From Spongilla lacustris (lineage: Eukaryota; Porifera; Demospongiae; Spongillida; Spongillidae), in contig OX442417.1 in assembly GCA_949361645.1 (NCBI GenBank), positions 13,205,150 through 13,269,149 of the forward strand: a stretch of DNA of 64,000 nucleotides. The letters run 5' to 3'. Below are positions 53,302 to 64,000 of the stretch, piece by piece. Within the stretch, counting starts at the first letter, position 1, and each line of letters opens with the position of its first letter. The notes below the pieces were generated by a model. That model saw only the letters and a program-made list of their open reading frames with translations, made no database searches and had not been told where the DNA came from. The translations under genes and the position numbers were made by a program.

Positions 53302-54004
53302 TAATGCTGCAAACGTTGAACAATGTCATACATATATATGCTGTTCAACGTCAATAGCTTTACTAGAGTGCAGGTATGCCAAATTTGCATTACCCTTGGG
53401 CAGCGTTCGTTCCCCACTATCACCGAGTACAAATTGACGTAGGCCTATACGGTATGCCTATAGCTGGGCATGCGCACAATGTCAATGCAGCCGCGCGGCC
53501 ATGTAGTTAAGTATATGTTACACCGGTATAATTTCGCCGCGTGAACTCACAGTAGTTAGCGGCTGGACATTAGGTTACAATTAGAACAATACCGTAAATG
53601 GTTTTGGAACTATAATCCACACCTCATTATCAATGGTACTTTTTGAGCGAGCCATATCCATACTTCATATAGATCAAATGTGTGCAAAACATGGTTCTTT
53701 GATCTTGACGTTCATCGTAGGCAAGTATATCTCATATGCGCAAGCGCTTTGTTGTGTTTCCTTTAAATGCGCATCCTACTTTTACACCATTGCCGTAGGG
53801 AAGGGGGTAAGTTCAAGCCTATGAGGCGGGCGCCAGGCAAATTCCCAAGAAAGTCAGGACGTAGCATCATCGAGAAAAAGCATCACAATAGGCAAACACA
53901 TGGTTTAGAAAGTGTCACATTTTTTCTTTCAGCACACAAGTCACGAATGTGTTTTTTATGAATAATCGGCATAGTTTGTTATTCAATCCGGTCACAGTAG
54001 TTGA
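53302..54004. other. No gene seen
   Basis: A short hairpin near 53315-53355 (GTTGAACA ... TGTTCAAC). Nothing else. Confidence 0.5.
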
Positions 54005-54334
54005 ATCGATCCGCACAACTATAAGGTCCAGCAACGCTGCAGAGTGTGCGGAAGCCTTTTGGTGGCTACAGGAAAGAGAAAAAGGCCATCATATAAGTGT
54101 ACAGAATTTTCTGAACGTGTGAATAGCGTCTTCAGCATTGCCTTTACCAAGATCCACCCCTCTATTGTTGTGAATTTGTACAAACGGGTGATGGGCAGAG
54201 CTACAACATATTACAGCTCCACAAATGTATATCAATGGAAGACACATGAAAGCTTACATGTACATATAGCCTACCCAGATATCAGCCCAAAAGAGGTGAC
54301 AAGCATACACAGGCACATGCAAAAGGTCTCATAA
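54005..54334 (+). pseudogene. RAG1 N-terminal-like zinc motif fragment
   Basis: Open frame without an ATG. It reads QQRCRVCGSLLVATGKRKRP, YKCTEFSERVNSVFSI, then IHPS and later YQWKTHES. The order C-x2-C-G, a short Cys segment, a hydrophobic F-x-I helix, IHP and W-x2-H matches the N-terminal zinc-binding region of RAG1 and RAG1-like invertebrate proteins. The second half of the motif (F-C-x2-C, C-x-V-C) is degenerate. No catalytic core is nearby. Resemblance judged by eye. Confidence 0.45.
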
Positions 54335-55999
54335 AATAATTGCCCTCATTAAAGGGTCATACCACCACATCACTCCTGTCCCATGGCTAAAGAGAAATAA
54401 ATAAGGATTACTCACTGAAATGCTATTTGCATAGGAGGCTTTCCAGAAAGAACACTGGAAACCATCACATCTAACCATTCTAACCATAGGTCTTTCATGG
54501 CTGCTGGAGGTGTATGCAGGAGTGCCATTATACATGGAATATGGAAATAAATTGCATATCAGAGCCACACTTTGACACATAAGCAGTCACAGGTCAGTAT
54601 CTCAATTGTGCATTTACACTGGTAGGATGGATACCTGGGCTCCACATGACCCATGGAATCGTCATGAAGATCTTTGGGCTCTTTCTGTCATAACTGTGAC
54701 CCGCAGCTGGTCTTTGTACCCATGGCCACAACCAGCACATCCAGCTTTTTAGCTTTCTGTACAGACTTGTCAAGGTGAACTGGCAACAAAGGAGGAACTG
54801 CTTATATATGTAGCTGATTGGGGAGTATGAGTCCATCACCATAGAAATGATTAAACAGATTGAGGAGAAGGGGAAGCTACAGGATGCAATGATACGATTC
54901 CAATGTGTCAACTATAAAAACACACACAGACTTGTCAAGGTGAACTGGCAAATGAAATATTCAAAACCAACAGAGCCACTGATAAGGGCTTCAACCATCA
55001 TGATGCACCCTTCGTCAGACATTTAAGGCCAAACATCAACAATACTTTAGTGGTGTATTTTTAGGCGACCTCATAAGGATCTTCAAGTATAGACCTATCC
55101 TGATGCATACTAGCAGCCATCAAATATCAACACATTGTGTACATTAATGGTTACTGTAGCACAAGAGAAGTGCCCTACACACATTCGTCACTAGGTACAC
55201 ATATCCCAATTTGAAGTCTATCAACAAAGCATGGAACATCACTAATCATGGCCAACCTTAGTGCATCATTCCCAGGCATCTCAATACTAGTACCCCAAAA
55301 AATGCATTTCATACCACCCATGGGGGAGAGCAAGGGGCTGAGCCCAACCACGCCATGTGTTAATAACTTGCAGAGGTCCTACCATGCCTTGTATCATGAT
55401 GCTCAATGCAGCACAGTATGTGAAAGCGAAGCCACCTCACGAGTAAAACCTTTAATTGCACAATACCACAAGCGTAGTACTAGTACGTGTGTACGCCATA
55501 CGCACACTCAACTTTAGACGTATCTACCACCGCCAAGAAAAAATGTGACACTAGTTCCTTACCATACGCTGTAAGTACCTTCTGTCTTCTTTGGTTTTCC
55601 ACTTTTAGTTTGGCCATAGAATTTGTCCTACAGAGAGAATAAGCGCTTCAAAGTGGAGATGTCCGTCAAAAGTAGGCCGCTTTTCGCGAGCCATACCACA
55701 TCTTAGAAACATCTCTGCGCCATGTGATTAGGGCAATAAATAGAACAATAGTGGTACAGTCCTTGTATGGCTTGTAAATGGCAACAGGACGTGTCGTGTT
55801 AACAAGCAGTCTCATGTTTCAAAGGTCGGTGGTTGTCAAGGCTCGTTGCTAGGTCATTACGTGATCATTTCAATATTTCGGGGAACGAGGCTATTGTCCA
55901 CGATTTGAATGGCCGCAAACTAAAGGCAAATGAATAGTTTGTGGATCTCTACTCTAATTAATGATCAAATAATTACACGTGATTACATAATGTAATTAA
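54335..55999. other. No gene seen
   Basis: Short frames on both strands (54594-54911 minus, 55248-55517 plus) have no recognised domain. 54770-54790 and 54930-54950 share ACTTGTCAAGGTGAACTGGC as a small direct repeat. Confidence 0.45.
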
Positions 56000-56517
56000 T
56001 CACACACAAATGTTTCTGCTACATATAGCTCCCCCTCAGTGAACAGGCTGTGAACGGCAGTAGTAGTGTTATCCATGTAGGCAGGTTTGAGTCGGTCGAT
56101 TGAAATTACCTCCTCACGCCCATTGAGATCTAGGACTAGGGTGAAATGTTTGTCGGATCGGCGTAAAACCTTGAATCATATGGGGCTTGCAGTGGTTTGC
56201 GCACAGTATCATGCCGAACAAACACAAATGGACATGTCAACAGATCCTTTGGAACAAAAAATGTGCGGTTCAAATCTGCACGCGGTGGAATTGCCTTCAA
56301 AGACCGCATAGCCAGCCAACTTCAATTGAGCAGCATAGGTTGACGGATCAGAAGTGAGGGGGTCAGTGCCTGGAGCAAAAAATTCACCCGGTATACGCAG
56401 TGTAGTTCCATAAACAAGCTCTGCTGTGCTACACCCAAGATGTTGTTTGCATATGGAGAAATTGCCCATACATAGGCGGACATTTAGCACTTTTTTTTCA
56501 AATTGATTTTTAAACAC
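56000..56517 (-). pseudogene. Ty3/gypsy retrotransposon pol remnant (integrase C-terminus)
   Basis: The frame at 56517-56209 contains LGCSTAELVYGTTLRIPGEF, typical of the end of gypsy integrase. After a frameshift the segment at about 56150-56040 continues with FKVLRRSDKHFTL and REEVISIDRLKPAY. It ends near a purine tract (GAGGGGGAGCTA). No LTR, reverse transcriptase or protease remains, so it is a dead fragment. Confidence 0.85.
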
Positions 56518-57740
56518 ATGTACTAAGTACGATAAATCGGTCTGATTGTGAATCTGTAATTTATAGATTTATATCATTAGCCATTCTTGTACAAAAATCA
56601 AGACAAAAAATTAATTTCTACCGCACTAATTTATTCGTAAAGTAGACATGTTACGTAACATTTATTAACAATTATGTCATTTATCAATAATGTTTTTAAT
56701 TAATGGCCTAGCTCACGAGACGCATACAAAGCCGATGACGTATTACTAATACTAAGTAAGTAAAAGTAATTGTAGCTCCCGTAAACACAGATTGAACACG
56801 CACCGCAGATGACCGAAAGCCATAGGGATGATGTTGGCTTCGTCCAAAGTGGCCGGTCCACAATTACTAGTAGTTCACGACGGGAGACCGAGTCCCAACT
56901 CCCAACATGTCATCATATATGCTCCGCCATGCATATTTACCCATCCTTTCAATATTGGCCGTGTGCAGCGTCCGTTGTGCACGTCACGCCACCAGCACTT
57001 TTTATGTCACCTTTCTATGCGGCAATTCATTATTGCCATGAAGCGATCATCGCGCGGGCAACATATCGTAAAAGCAGAGATAATATAAAGCGATACTTCC
57101 TATGATATATGCTATTACATTTATAGTTTCTCTTAGCCCCTTTCGTAGTCAATCATCGACTCAATGTGATATGGGAGATGTAAACGATGGGCGGACCGGC
57201 AGCGTGGGCGTTTCTCTAGAGCCGAACACATTGGCAAGCTAGAACCCGTACTTCACGTTTATTTCATGTCAAGATATCGAACTTCTTATAGGTTAATACA
57301 TTTACCGTAGTGATCAGGTCGACGGGTCATGCTGCCCTTCCCCATCACTGAGTTACTAGTACGTTTACAAATTGACAATAACCACAAAGACCCTGCTGCT
57401 CTTCTTCCTCATCGGATGGCTATCACAGTTACAAGCAAGTCTAGTGTCATATGATGAGCACCAAACAAAACAAAAAAAGATAAGTGCCTAAGTAGCATCA
57501 TATAGATACTTGATGGTAGCACATCTCCTTGGAAACAGTTGCAAACAGACATTTAAACAAATTCGCAGCTCCTGATATTGAAACCTAGAGGAAACAAGTG
57601 ATGGTTATGCATCAGAACAAATGCCCCTACCATAAAACCAAAGCCCTCAGCATCATGCACAAAGCACACTCCATCCCCTCCCAATGCAAAGCTCAACCAA
57701 GGCATCAGGACTAGTGCTTGCCCAACAGGCCCCTGTCATT
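56518..57740. other. No gene seen
   Basis: AT-rich spacer. Overlapping frames near 56809-57105 are unrecognised. Confidence 0.5.
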
Positions 57741-57745
57741 CATTA

Positions 57746-58504
57746 CCCCCCCCCCCCCCCACACACACACACACACATTTTGCACACAGTGTGTGGTTTG
57801 TATGACTTATACATGTAACTTCTCTGTATGGTTTCTACTAGAAAGGAGTACAGTGTAGGTGGTACGGAGGTGAAGAGGAAAGACACATGAACACTTAACC
57901 TTCAGTACTCACGATAAGTCTAAGTAGATACCATGCAGCCCTGGATCAAGCATAGCCTTGGGGGTGGGGGGGCCAGCTTCCCCCCCCCTCCCCCATGGCA
58001 TATGAAATGCCACCCCTCTGGCAGCAATTGCCCCCCCCCCCCAGCCACACACGCTTCCGTTGATGATTACATATACCCGCGAGTAGATTACATGTTGTGT
58101 CATACGTAAAAAAAAGTCCGAATACTTGCTGAAAAATGTCAACAAAGCGGTGGAGCACAACAGGGCATGTACAAATGTACCCCTTCGACTGCATCCCCTC
58201 CTCCCCCCCAGTTTTCGTGCGCCCTCTGGTAAAACCAAATTCATGTAGGTCCACGGTAGTCCTACATGCATAGTACATGCCAGTAGTTAGATAGATGTAC
58301 ACATGTACATGTAGGTCTTGTAGATATGGTAGTCTTAGGTAGGGACATATAAGTCCAGGTACATGTACAGGGTATGTCTAACATCAGATAAGGTTGTGGG
58401 TTCCTTTCAAGTTTAATTATATTCACAGCACAGGAGGGTAGATGTTACATGTAGTTTGAAGGGAATACATGTACATGTAGACAAACGACACAAGTAATTT
58501 TCAG
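57746..58504. other. Homopolymer/microsatellite and spacer
   Basis: Poly-C 57746-57760 runs into (CA)n to 57776. C-rich stretches occur near 57980-58000 and 58030-58042. TACATGTA repeats cluster at 58300-58370. No gene. Confidence 0.6.
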
Positions 58505-58509
58505 TACTC

Positions 58510-58720
58510 AGGTAGGTACATGCAGGTCTATGTAGGTCCATGTAAGGGTTTATGCAGGGTATAGGTCTATGTAGGTCCATGTAGGGTTCATGCAGGGTAG
58601 GTCTATGTAGGTCCATGTAAGGGTTCATGCAGGGTAGGTCTATGTAGGTCCATGTAAGGGTTCATGCAGGGTAGGCCTATGTAGGTCAATGTAGGGGTTC
58701 ATGCAGGGTAGGTCTACATG
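58510..58720. repeat. Minisatellite of about 36-bp units
   Basis: Units of TATGTAGGTCCATGTAAGGG and TTCATGCAGGGTAGGTC, five to six copies with small variants. Flanking 58380-58440 and 58760-58810 share CATCAGATAAGGTTGTGGGT, so the array lies within a larger direct repeat. Confidence 0.92.
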
Positions 58721-58904
58721 TAGCTTCAGGGCAGGCAAGGTAGCAGCACTACATGGGCCTCTAACATCAGATAAGGTTGTGGGTTCCCTTTCAAGTTTAT
58801 TATATTCACAGCACAAACCATGGGCAGATCTTAGGATTAAGAGTAGGTACATGTATGACAAAACCTTCAGTATTCTGCGTGTATGGGCTGGTTTTTTTAA
58901 GTAT

Positions 58905-60430
58905 GATGTATAGGCTGATGTATGGGGTATGGTGTATAAGCTGGTGTATGGTGTATAGGATGGTGTATGGTGTATAGGCTGGTGTATGGTGTACAGGCTG
59001 GTGTATGGTGTACAGGCTGGTGTATGGTGTACAGGCTGGTGTATGGTGTATAGGCTGGTGTATGGTGTACAGGCTACTGTAGTGTATGGTGTACAGGCTG
59101 GTGTATGGTGTACAGGCTAGTGTATGGTGTACAGGCTGGTGTATGGTGTACAGGCTGGTGTATGGTGTATAGGCTGGTGTATGGTGCACAGGCTGGTGTA
59201 TGGTGTACAGGCTGGTGTATGGTGTACAGGCTGGTGTATGGTGTATAGGCTGGTGTATGGTGTACAGGCTAGTGTATGGTATATAGGCTGGTGTATGGTG
59301 TATAGGCTGGTGTATGGTGTATAGGATGGTGTATGGTGTATAGGCTGGTGTATGGTGTATAGGTGTATAGGCTGGTGTATGGTGTACAGGCTGGGGTATG
59401 GTGTACAGGCCGGTGTATGGTGTATAGGCTGGTGTATGGTGTATAGGATGGTGTATGGTGTATAGGCTGGTGTATGGTGTACAGGCTGGTGTATGGTGTA
59501 TAGGTGTATAGGCTGGTGTATGGTGTACAGGCTGGTGTATGGTGTATAGGTGTATAGGCTGGTGTATGTGGTCTAGGCTGGTGTATGGTGTATAGGCTGG
59601 TGTATGGTGTACAGGCTAGTGTATGGTGTATAGGCTGGTGTATGGTGTACAGGCTGGTGTATAGTGTATAGGTGTATAGGCTGGTGTATGGTGTACAGGC
59701 TGGGGTATGGTGTATAGGATGGTGTATGGTGTATAGGATGGTGTATGGTGTACAGGCTAGTGTATGGTGTACAGGCTGGTGTATGGTGTACAGGCTGGTG
59801 TATGGGGTCTAGGCTGGTGTATGGTGTACAGGCTAGTGTATGGTGTACAGGCTGGTGTATGGTGTACAGGCTAGTGTATGGTGTACAGGCTGGTGTATGG
59901 TGTATAGGCTGGTGTATGGTGTACAGGCTGGTGTATGGTGTATAGGCTGGTGTATGGTGTACAGGCTGGTGTATGGTGTACAGGCTGGTGTATGGGGTCT
60001 AGGCTGGTGTATGGTGTACAGGCTAGTGTAGGCTAGTGTATGGTGTACAGGCTGGTGTATGGTGTACAGGCTGGTGTATGGTGTATAGGCTGGTGTATGG
60101 GTGTACAGGCTGGTGTATGGTGTACAGGCTGGTGTATGGGTTCTAGGCTGGTGTATGGGGTCTAGGCTGGTGTATGGTGTACAGGCTGGTGTATGGGGTC
60201 TAGGCTGGTGTATGGTGTACAGGCTGGTGTATGGTGTACAGGCTGGTGTACAGGCTGATGTATGGTGTATATAGGTATAGGTGTATGGTGTACTGGCTAG
60301 TGTATGGTGTACAGGCTGGTGTATGGGGTCTAGGCTGGTGTATGGTGTACAGGCTGGTGTATGGTGTACAGGCTGGTGTATGGTGTACAGGCTAGCTAGG
60401 CTGGTGTATGGTGTATAGGTCGGTGTATGG
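58905..60430. repeat. 19-bp minisatellite, about 1.5 kb
   Basis: About 80 units of GGTGTATGGTGTACAGGCT with TATAGGCT, GGGGTCTAGGCT and deletion variants organised in higher-order blocks. It lies in the presumed intron downstream of the last visible exon of the RNF113-like gene. Confidence 0.97.
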
Positions 60431-60649
60431 GCAAACACATCATGCAAACACCAGCACATACCTACACAACACACCAGCACACACCAGACACACCAACCTT
60501 CAAAGTCGCAGTAGCCTGCCTCCTTGTAGTCTTTGCAGATGTCAGGTTGGTACTCCCAAAGAACAGTACAGGGGACCTTTCCTAGGGGAGGGAAAAATGG
60601 CCCCTACAATGTACATGTAGAATGCTGTCTGCACATTATCCCGCAATGG

Positions 60650-61050
60650 ATCCCCTACGAAAAAATCTTGGCATGACATGTTCCAAATTCATGCGTGATA
60701 TGTTTTTGCAAGTGTTCCAGTTTTTCTAGAGCACTGTTGAACATGCTTACATGTACATGTATGTCATTAAATTGCAGGCATATCACTCTTCTAACTTGCA
60801 CAGGATGAATAGTTTCTAAAAAGCGATTCCCCGATGAGGCATACCCGCTAATATGCTAAGGGGTGTGCCACTTTATAACTTCTCGGGGGAACGCGTTTTA
60901 GAAACTCTTCAACCTGTGCAAGTTAGAAGGGTGATATGCCTGCAATTGAATGACATAAGCATGTTCAACAGTGCTCTAGAAAAACCGGAACACATGCGAC
61001 AACATATCACACATGAATTTGGAACATGCATGCCAAGATTTTTTTGTAGG
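60650..61050. mobile_element. 400-bp foldback element between RNF113-like exons
   Basis: Arms about 60655-60823 and 60880-61050: AAAAATCTTGGCATG / CATGCCAAGATTTTT outside, GCAGGCATATCAC and CTAACTTGCACAGG further in. The loop is about 55 bp. The frame at 60853-61098 is a by-product. Confidence 0.85.
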
Positions 61051-61059
61051 GCAAGGTGT

Positions 61060-61185
61060 GCCCATTATGGTGTGCTCCTTTTAAAGTGTGCCCATTAAGG
61101 TGTGCTCCTTTTAAAGTGTGCCCATTGAGGTGTGCTCCTTTTAAAGTGTGCCCTTTAAGGTGTGCTCCTTTTAAAGTGTGTGACA
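61060..61185. repeat. 30-bp tandem repeat
   Basis: Four units of TTTTAAAGTGTGCCCATTAA plus GGTGTGCTCC. Confidence 0.95.
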
Positions 61186-61238
61186 TTTTCTGTACAGTTT
61201 ATGTTCATGCATCGTGTGCTTGTTACCATACATTGCAG

Positions 61239-61256
61239 ACACACACACACACACAA

Positions 61257-61300
<44 letters not shown>

Positions 61301-61301
61301 C
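61239..61301. repeat. (CA)n microsatellite
   Basis: Interrupted dinucleotide run (AAATACACA break near 61257). Frames through it are artefacts. Confidence 0.95.
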
Positions 61302-61958
61302 ACTCATGGAATCGTAAAATTGTATGCGACAATATTTGGCCTCATCACATCTGCTACCACCTCCCTTGACCACACCCACCTGCTGGCTGCACTCCCTTGT
61401 GAGGTCTCCCTCCTCTTGCGGCCTCGAAGTACTCGGTGTAGTTGTGTCCTCTCCTCCTCCATACTATATATGGAAAACAAACAATATTAATTAATCATCA
61501 TACAACAGACTGAGTTTTGCAGCATAGTAGGAGGACATTAATCACCATGGCAACTAGACATATACAAATAAAAATTTATTCTGGAGAATAATGCTGATAT
61601 TGCTGTCTTTACAGGGTTAAAACTCGTGTCACTAAAGGGCTAATATCACTGTATCTGACTGGCCTATAAAGGGTTACTGCAAGTGGTGACCAGTGCCCAG
61701 ACCTGGTTCAAATTCTGTGCCTTCTCCATGACACCCCACTGGTCCCTGTTCTGTTCTGTCTCCATCTCCAAGGTGAGGGTGGCCTCCATGCTGTCTCCAT
61801 CTCCAAGGTGAGGGTGGCCTCCATGTCATGCCTCCCTCTCAGACTTAGTATGTTGGGTCACCTTGCTGAGTTTGTCCTTATCTTTGTCACTGAACACTCT
61901 GAGCCTCCTCTGATGAAGGGAAGTGGAAGGAGAGGATCATGGAAGGAGGGAAGAGGCG

Positions 61959-62980
61959 AGGGAGGGAGGGAGGGAGGGAGGGAGGGAGGGAGGGAGGGAG
62001 GGAGGGAGGGAGGGAGGGAGGGAGGGAGGGAGGGAGGGAGGGAGGGAGGGAGGGAGGGAGGGAGGGAGGGAGGGAGGGAGGGAGGGAGGGAGGGAGGGAG
62101 GGAGGGAGGGAGGGAGGGAGGGAGGGAGGGAGGGAGGGAGGGAGGGAGGGAGGGAGGGAGGGAGGGAGGGAGGGAGGGAGGGAGGGAGGGAGGGAGGGAG
62201 GGAGGGAGGGAGGGAGGGAGGGAGGGAGGGAGGGAGGGAGGGAGGGAGGGAGGGAGGGAGGGAGGGAGGGAGGGAGGGAGGGAGGGAGGGAGGGAGGGAG
62301 GGAGGGAGGGAGGGAGGGAGGGAGGGAGGGAGGGAGGGAGGGAGGGAGGGAGGGAGGGAGGGAGGGAGGGAGGGAGGGAGGGAGGGAGGGAGGGAGGGAG
62401 GGAGGGAGGGAGGGAGGGAGGGAGGGAGGGAGGGAGGGAGGGAGGGAGGGAGGGAGGGAGGGAGGGAGGGAGGGAGGGAGGGAGGGAGGGAGGGAGGGAG
62501 GGAGGGAGGGAGGGAGGGAGGGAGGGAGGGAGGGAGGGAGGGAGGGAGGGAGGGAGGGAGGGAGGGAGGGAGGGAGGGAGGGAGGGAGGGAGGGAGGGAG
62601 GGAGGGAGGGAGGGAGGGAGGGAGGGAGGGAGGGAGGGAGGGAGGGAGGGAGGGAGGGAGGGAGGGAGGGAGGGAGGGAGGGAGGGAGGGAGGGAGGGAG
62701 GGAGGGAGGGAGGGAGGGAGGGAGGGAGGGAGGGAGGGAGGGAGGGAGGGAGGGAGGGAGGGAGGGAGGGAGGGAGGGAGGGAGGGAGGGAGGGAGGGAG
62801 GGAGGGAGGGAGGGAGGGAGGGAGGGAGGGAGGGAGGGAGGGAGGGAGGGAGGGAGGGAGGGAGGGAGGGAGGGAGGGAGGGAGGGAGGGAGGGAGGGAG
62901 GGAGGGAGGGAGGGAGGGAGGGAGGGAGGGAGGGAGGGAGGGAGGGAGGGAGGGAGGGAGGGAGGGAGGGAGGGAGGGAG
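61959..62980. repeat. Perfect 1-kb (GGGA)n microsatellite
   Basis: About 255 uninterrupted copies of GGGA on the plus strand. On the minus strand, the sense strand of the RNF113-like gene, it is (TCCC)n and ends about 50 bp upstream of the acceptor of exon A. All six frames are open through it and none is a gene. Its exact length may be an assembly estimate. Confidence 0.97.
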
Positions 62981-63189
62981 GAGGGAGTGGGTAAATAGAG
63001 CTTGCCATTGGTGAGCATTGATAGCTGGAGTTTGAATTGTGTACTGTGGAAAACAGTGCAGAATGTCATCAAAACTAGCCAATTACATTCATGTGCATAT
63101 GCATGCATTGCACAAGTACAAGAACTGATTCTTAGCATACATATACATGTACATACTGACTTACATGTACAGAGAGAGGGGAAGAGAGG

Positions 63190-63378
63190 ATTCATAGCCA
63201 CTCACACAACAACACACACACACACAGTCATGCATACATACTCACACACATGCTCACACACACAATCACACACACATATGCTCACACACACAATCACACA
63301 CACATATGCTCACACACACAATCACACACACATATGCTCACACACACAATCACATACACATATGCTCACACACACGCT
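63190..63378. repeat. CA-rich 30-bp minisatellite
   Basis: Units of CACACACATATGCTCACACA and CACAATCA, four clear copies with a degenerate CA-rich left shoulder. Confidence 0.95.
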
Positions 63379-63379
63379 G

Positions 63380-64000
63380 TCAGCTGTGGGGTATCTGCCA
63401 TAGGATTCATTTCTTAGGTGCTTGCTATATGGGGTACTTGCCATAGGGCCCATAGCTTCTTGCCATGGAGTACTTCATAGCTGTGTGCAATAGGGATCAC
63501 TCCAACTCCATACACTGTAGCTGTTAGGTGTCTGCCATAGATTTGAGTTCATAGCTGTTAACTGTGTGATTCTTCATGCATCGCTTATGAGTTCACTCCA
63601 TACATGGGCCAGGGGTATTCCGTCGCTGCCTGCCGTAGAGTCCAGAGTATAGTACCAGCTTTACAGCTGCCTGTCTGCAATAGGGTCCGTGCACTCCCGT
63701 ACCTCCGTAGCAGTTAGCTGAGGCCTGTGGGGTAGTAGGCTTCAGTTCTGCCATAGAATCCAGTCCACAGGCAGACTTCCAGGTCTTTAACCTGCATCTC
63801 ATATCCTCGTGGGATTGATCTTCGATATTGTCGTCTTCGTACCGTTCGAAATCGTCCGCGGAAGTACCGAACCAAAAGCGAAGAGCAGGCCTACAGCAGA
63901 TTATCTCTGCCTACAGTAAATAGCGGTTAATAAGTTATTTTGCACGTTAAGTTGTTGTGTATATTATAGTGGTGGGTGGGGTCGTGGTTATAGACATCAA
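63380..64000. other. Right end of the window, no gene assigned
   Basis: 63380-63760 is a degenerate repeat of TAGCTG...TGCCATAGG-type units. On the minus strand a frame (63593-63870) reads RYEDDNIEDQSHEDMRC and continues through repeat-derived sequence. It could touch a 5' exon of the RNF113-like gene, but nothing matches that family. Confidence 0.4.

Larger units (their letters stand above)
60498..61909 (-). pseudogene. RNF113-like (CCCH/RING spliceosomal E3) gene fragment
   Basis: Exon D (60581-60498) encodes LWEYQPDICKDYKEAGYCDF, matching the start of the CCCH zinc finger of RNF113A/Cwc24. Exon C (61463-61380) gives GHNYTEYFEAARGGRPHKG and joins D in phase. Exon B (61790-61703) gives MEATLTLEMETEQNRDQWGV and KAQNLNQ, matching the conserved coiled region. 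Exon A (61909-61862) gives CSVTKIRTNSA and joins B in phase. The B-C junction is out of phase, and about 11 conserved residues are missing there. No exon for the rest of the CCCH finger or the RING was found downstream. RNF113 proteins act in pre-mRNA splicing and as ubiquitin ligases. Either a broken copy or a gene with exons I could not find; the family call is firm. Confidence 0.7.

Noticed and set aside
58905..60480. 215-codon minus-strand frame over the 19-bp minisatellite
   Set aside because: Purely repeat-derived (TIHQPVHHTPACTPY type) and interrupted by higher-order variants. No domain.
61808..63201. Very long reading frames on both strands (repeated GRE or LPPSLPPS)
   Set aside because: They arise from the (GGGA)n microsatellite, which has no stop codon in any frame.

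Overview
This is a eukaryotic, almost certainly early-branching metazoan window; a demosponge is my best inference. Coding regions are split by GT-AG introns of 61 bp to several kb. The recognisable conserved genes (THOC3, UBE2D, an RNF113-type gene) are animal-like. The octamer TACATGTA recurs everywhere, and the repeat landscape (hAT-like MITEs, foldback elements, minisatellites, long poly-G/poly-C runs, a repeat peptide of the KKESAKAQYWLDPE type) resembles sponge genomes. No ribosomal RNA, tRNA, operon or CRISPR array was seen.

Region by region: 1-5.4 kb holds a decayed EGF-repeat membrane-protein gene, including a duplicated and inverted transmembrane exon. 4.8-22.4 kb is an imperfect tandem duplication. 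Each unit carries a large intronless gene for a secreted-then-membrane-anchored receptor-like protein (A, 8325-12014; B, 15472-18777), followed by a fragment of an unidentified gene ("X") and a fragment of the 3' end of UBE2D. 22.7-26.1 kb is a second copy of the sequence at 1-1.76 kb, ending in a TA-flanked hairpin MITE. 26.4-35.5 kb is THOC3 on the minus strand, in ten exons whose introns are filled with minisatellites and a 1.05 kb inverted-repeat element. 36.7-45.6 kb is a complete six-exon UBE2D on the plus strand, divergent from THOC3; its long second intron holds a possible Helitron-like insertion and several hairpins. 46-56.5 kb is transposon-rich: a third X fragment, a nested 3.2 kb composite element with 8-bp target duplications and a PHD-finger/homeodomain-like reading frame, an 881-bp hAT element with perfect target duplication, a RAG1-N-terminus-like zinc motif and a Ty3/gypsy pol remnant. 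58.5-63.4 kb is dominated by minisatellites and a perfect 1 kb GGGA repeat, interleaved with exons of an RNF113-like gene (minus strand) that looks incomplete.

The most interesting biology is the pair of receptor-like genes. A Chlamydia-Pmp-like parallel beta-helix ectodomain (GGA[VI] and FxxN motifs, an N-C-T glycosylation sequon in most turns) is fused to a conserved polytopic membrane domain. The two paralogues are almost identical in the membrane domain but differ by five beta-helix turns, so ectodomain length appears to vary by loss or gain of near-identical DNA repeats. THOC3 (mRNA export), UBE2D (ubiquitin conjugation) and RNF113 (splicing/ubiquitin ligase) are housekeeping genes. Their proximity to the receptors seems to have supplied the duplicated UBE2D 3' fragments rather than a shared function.
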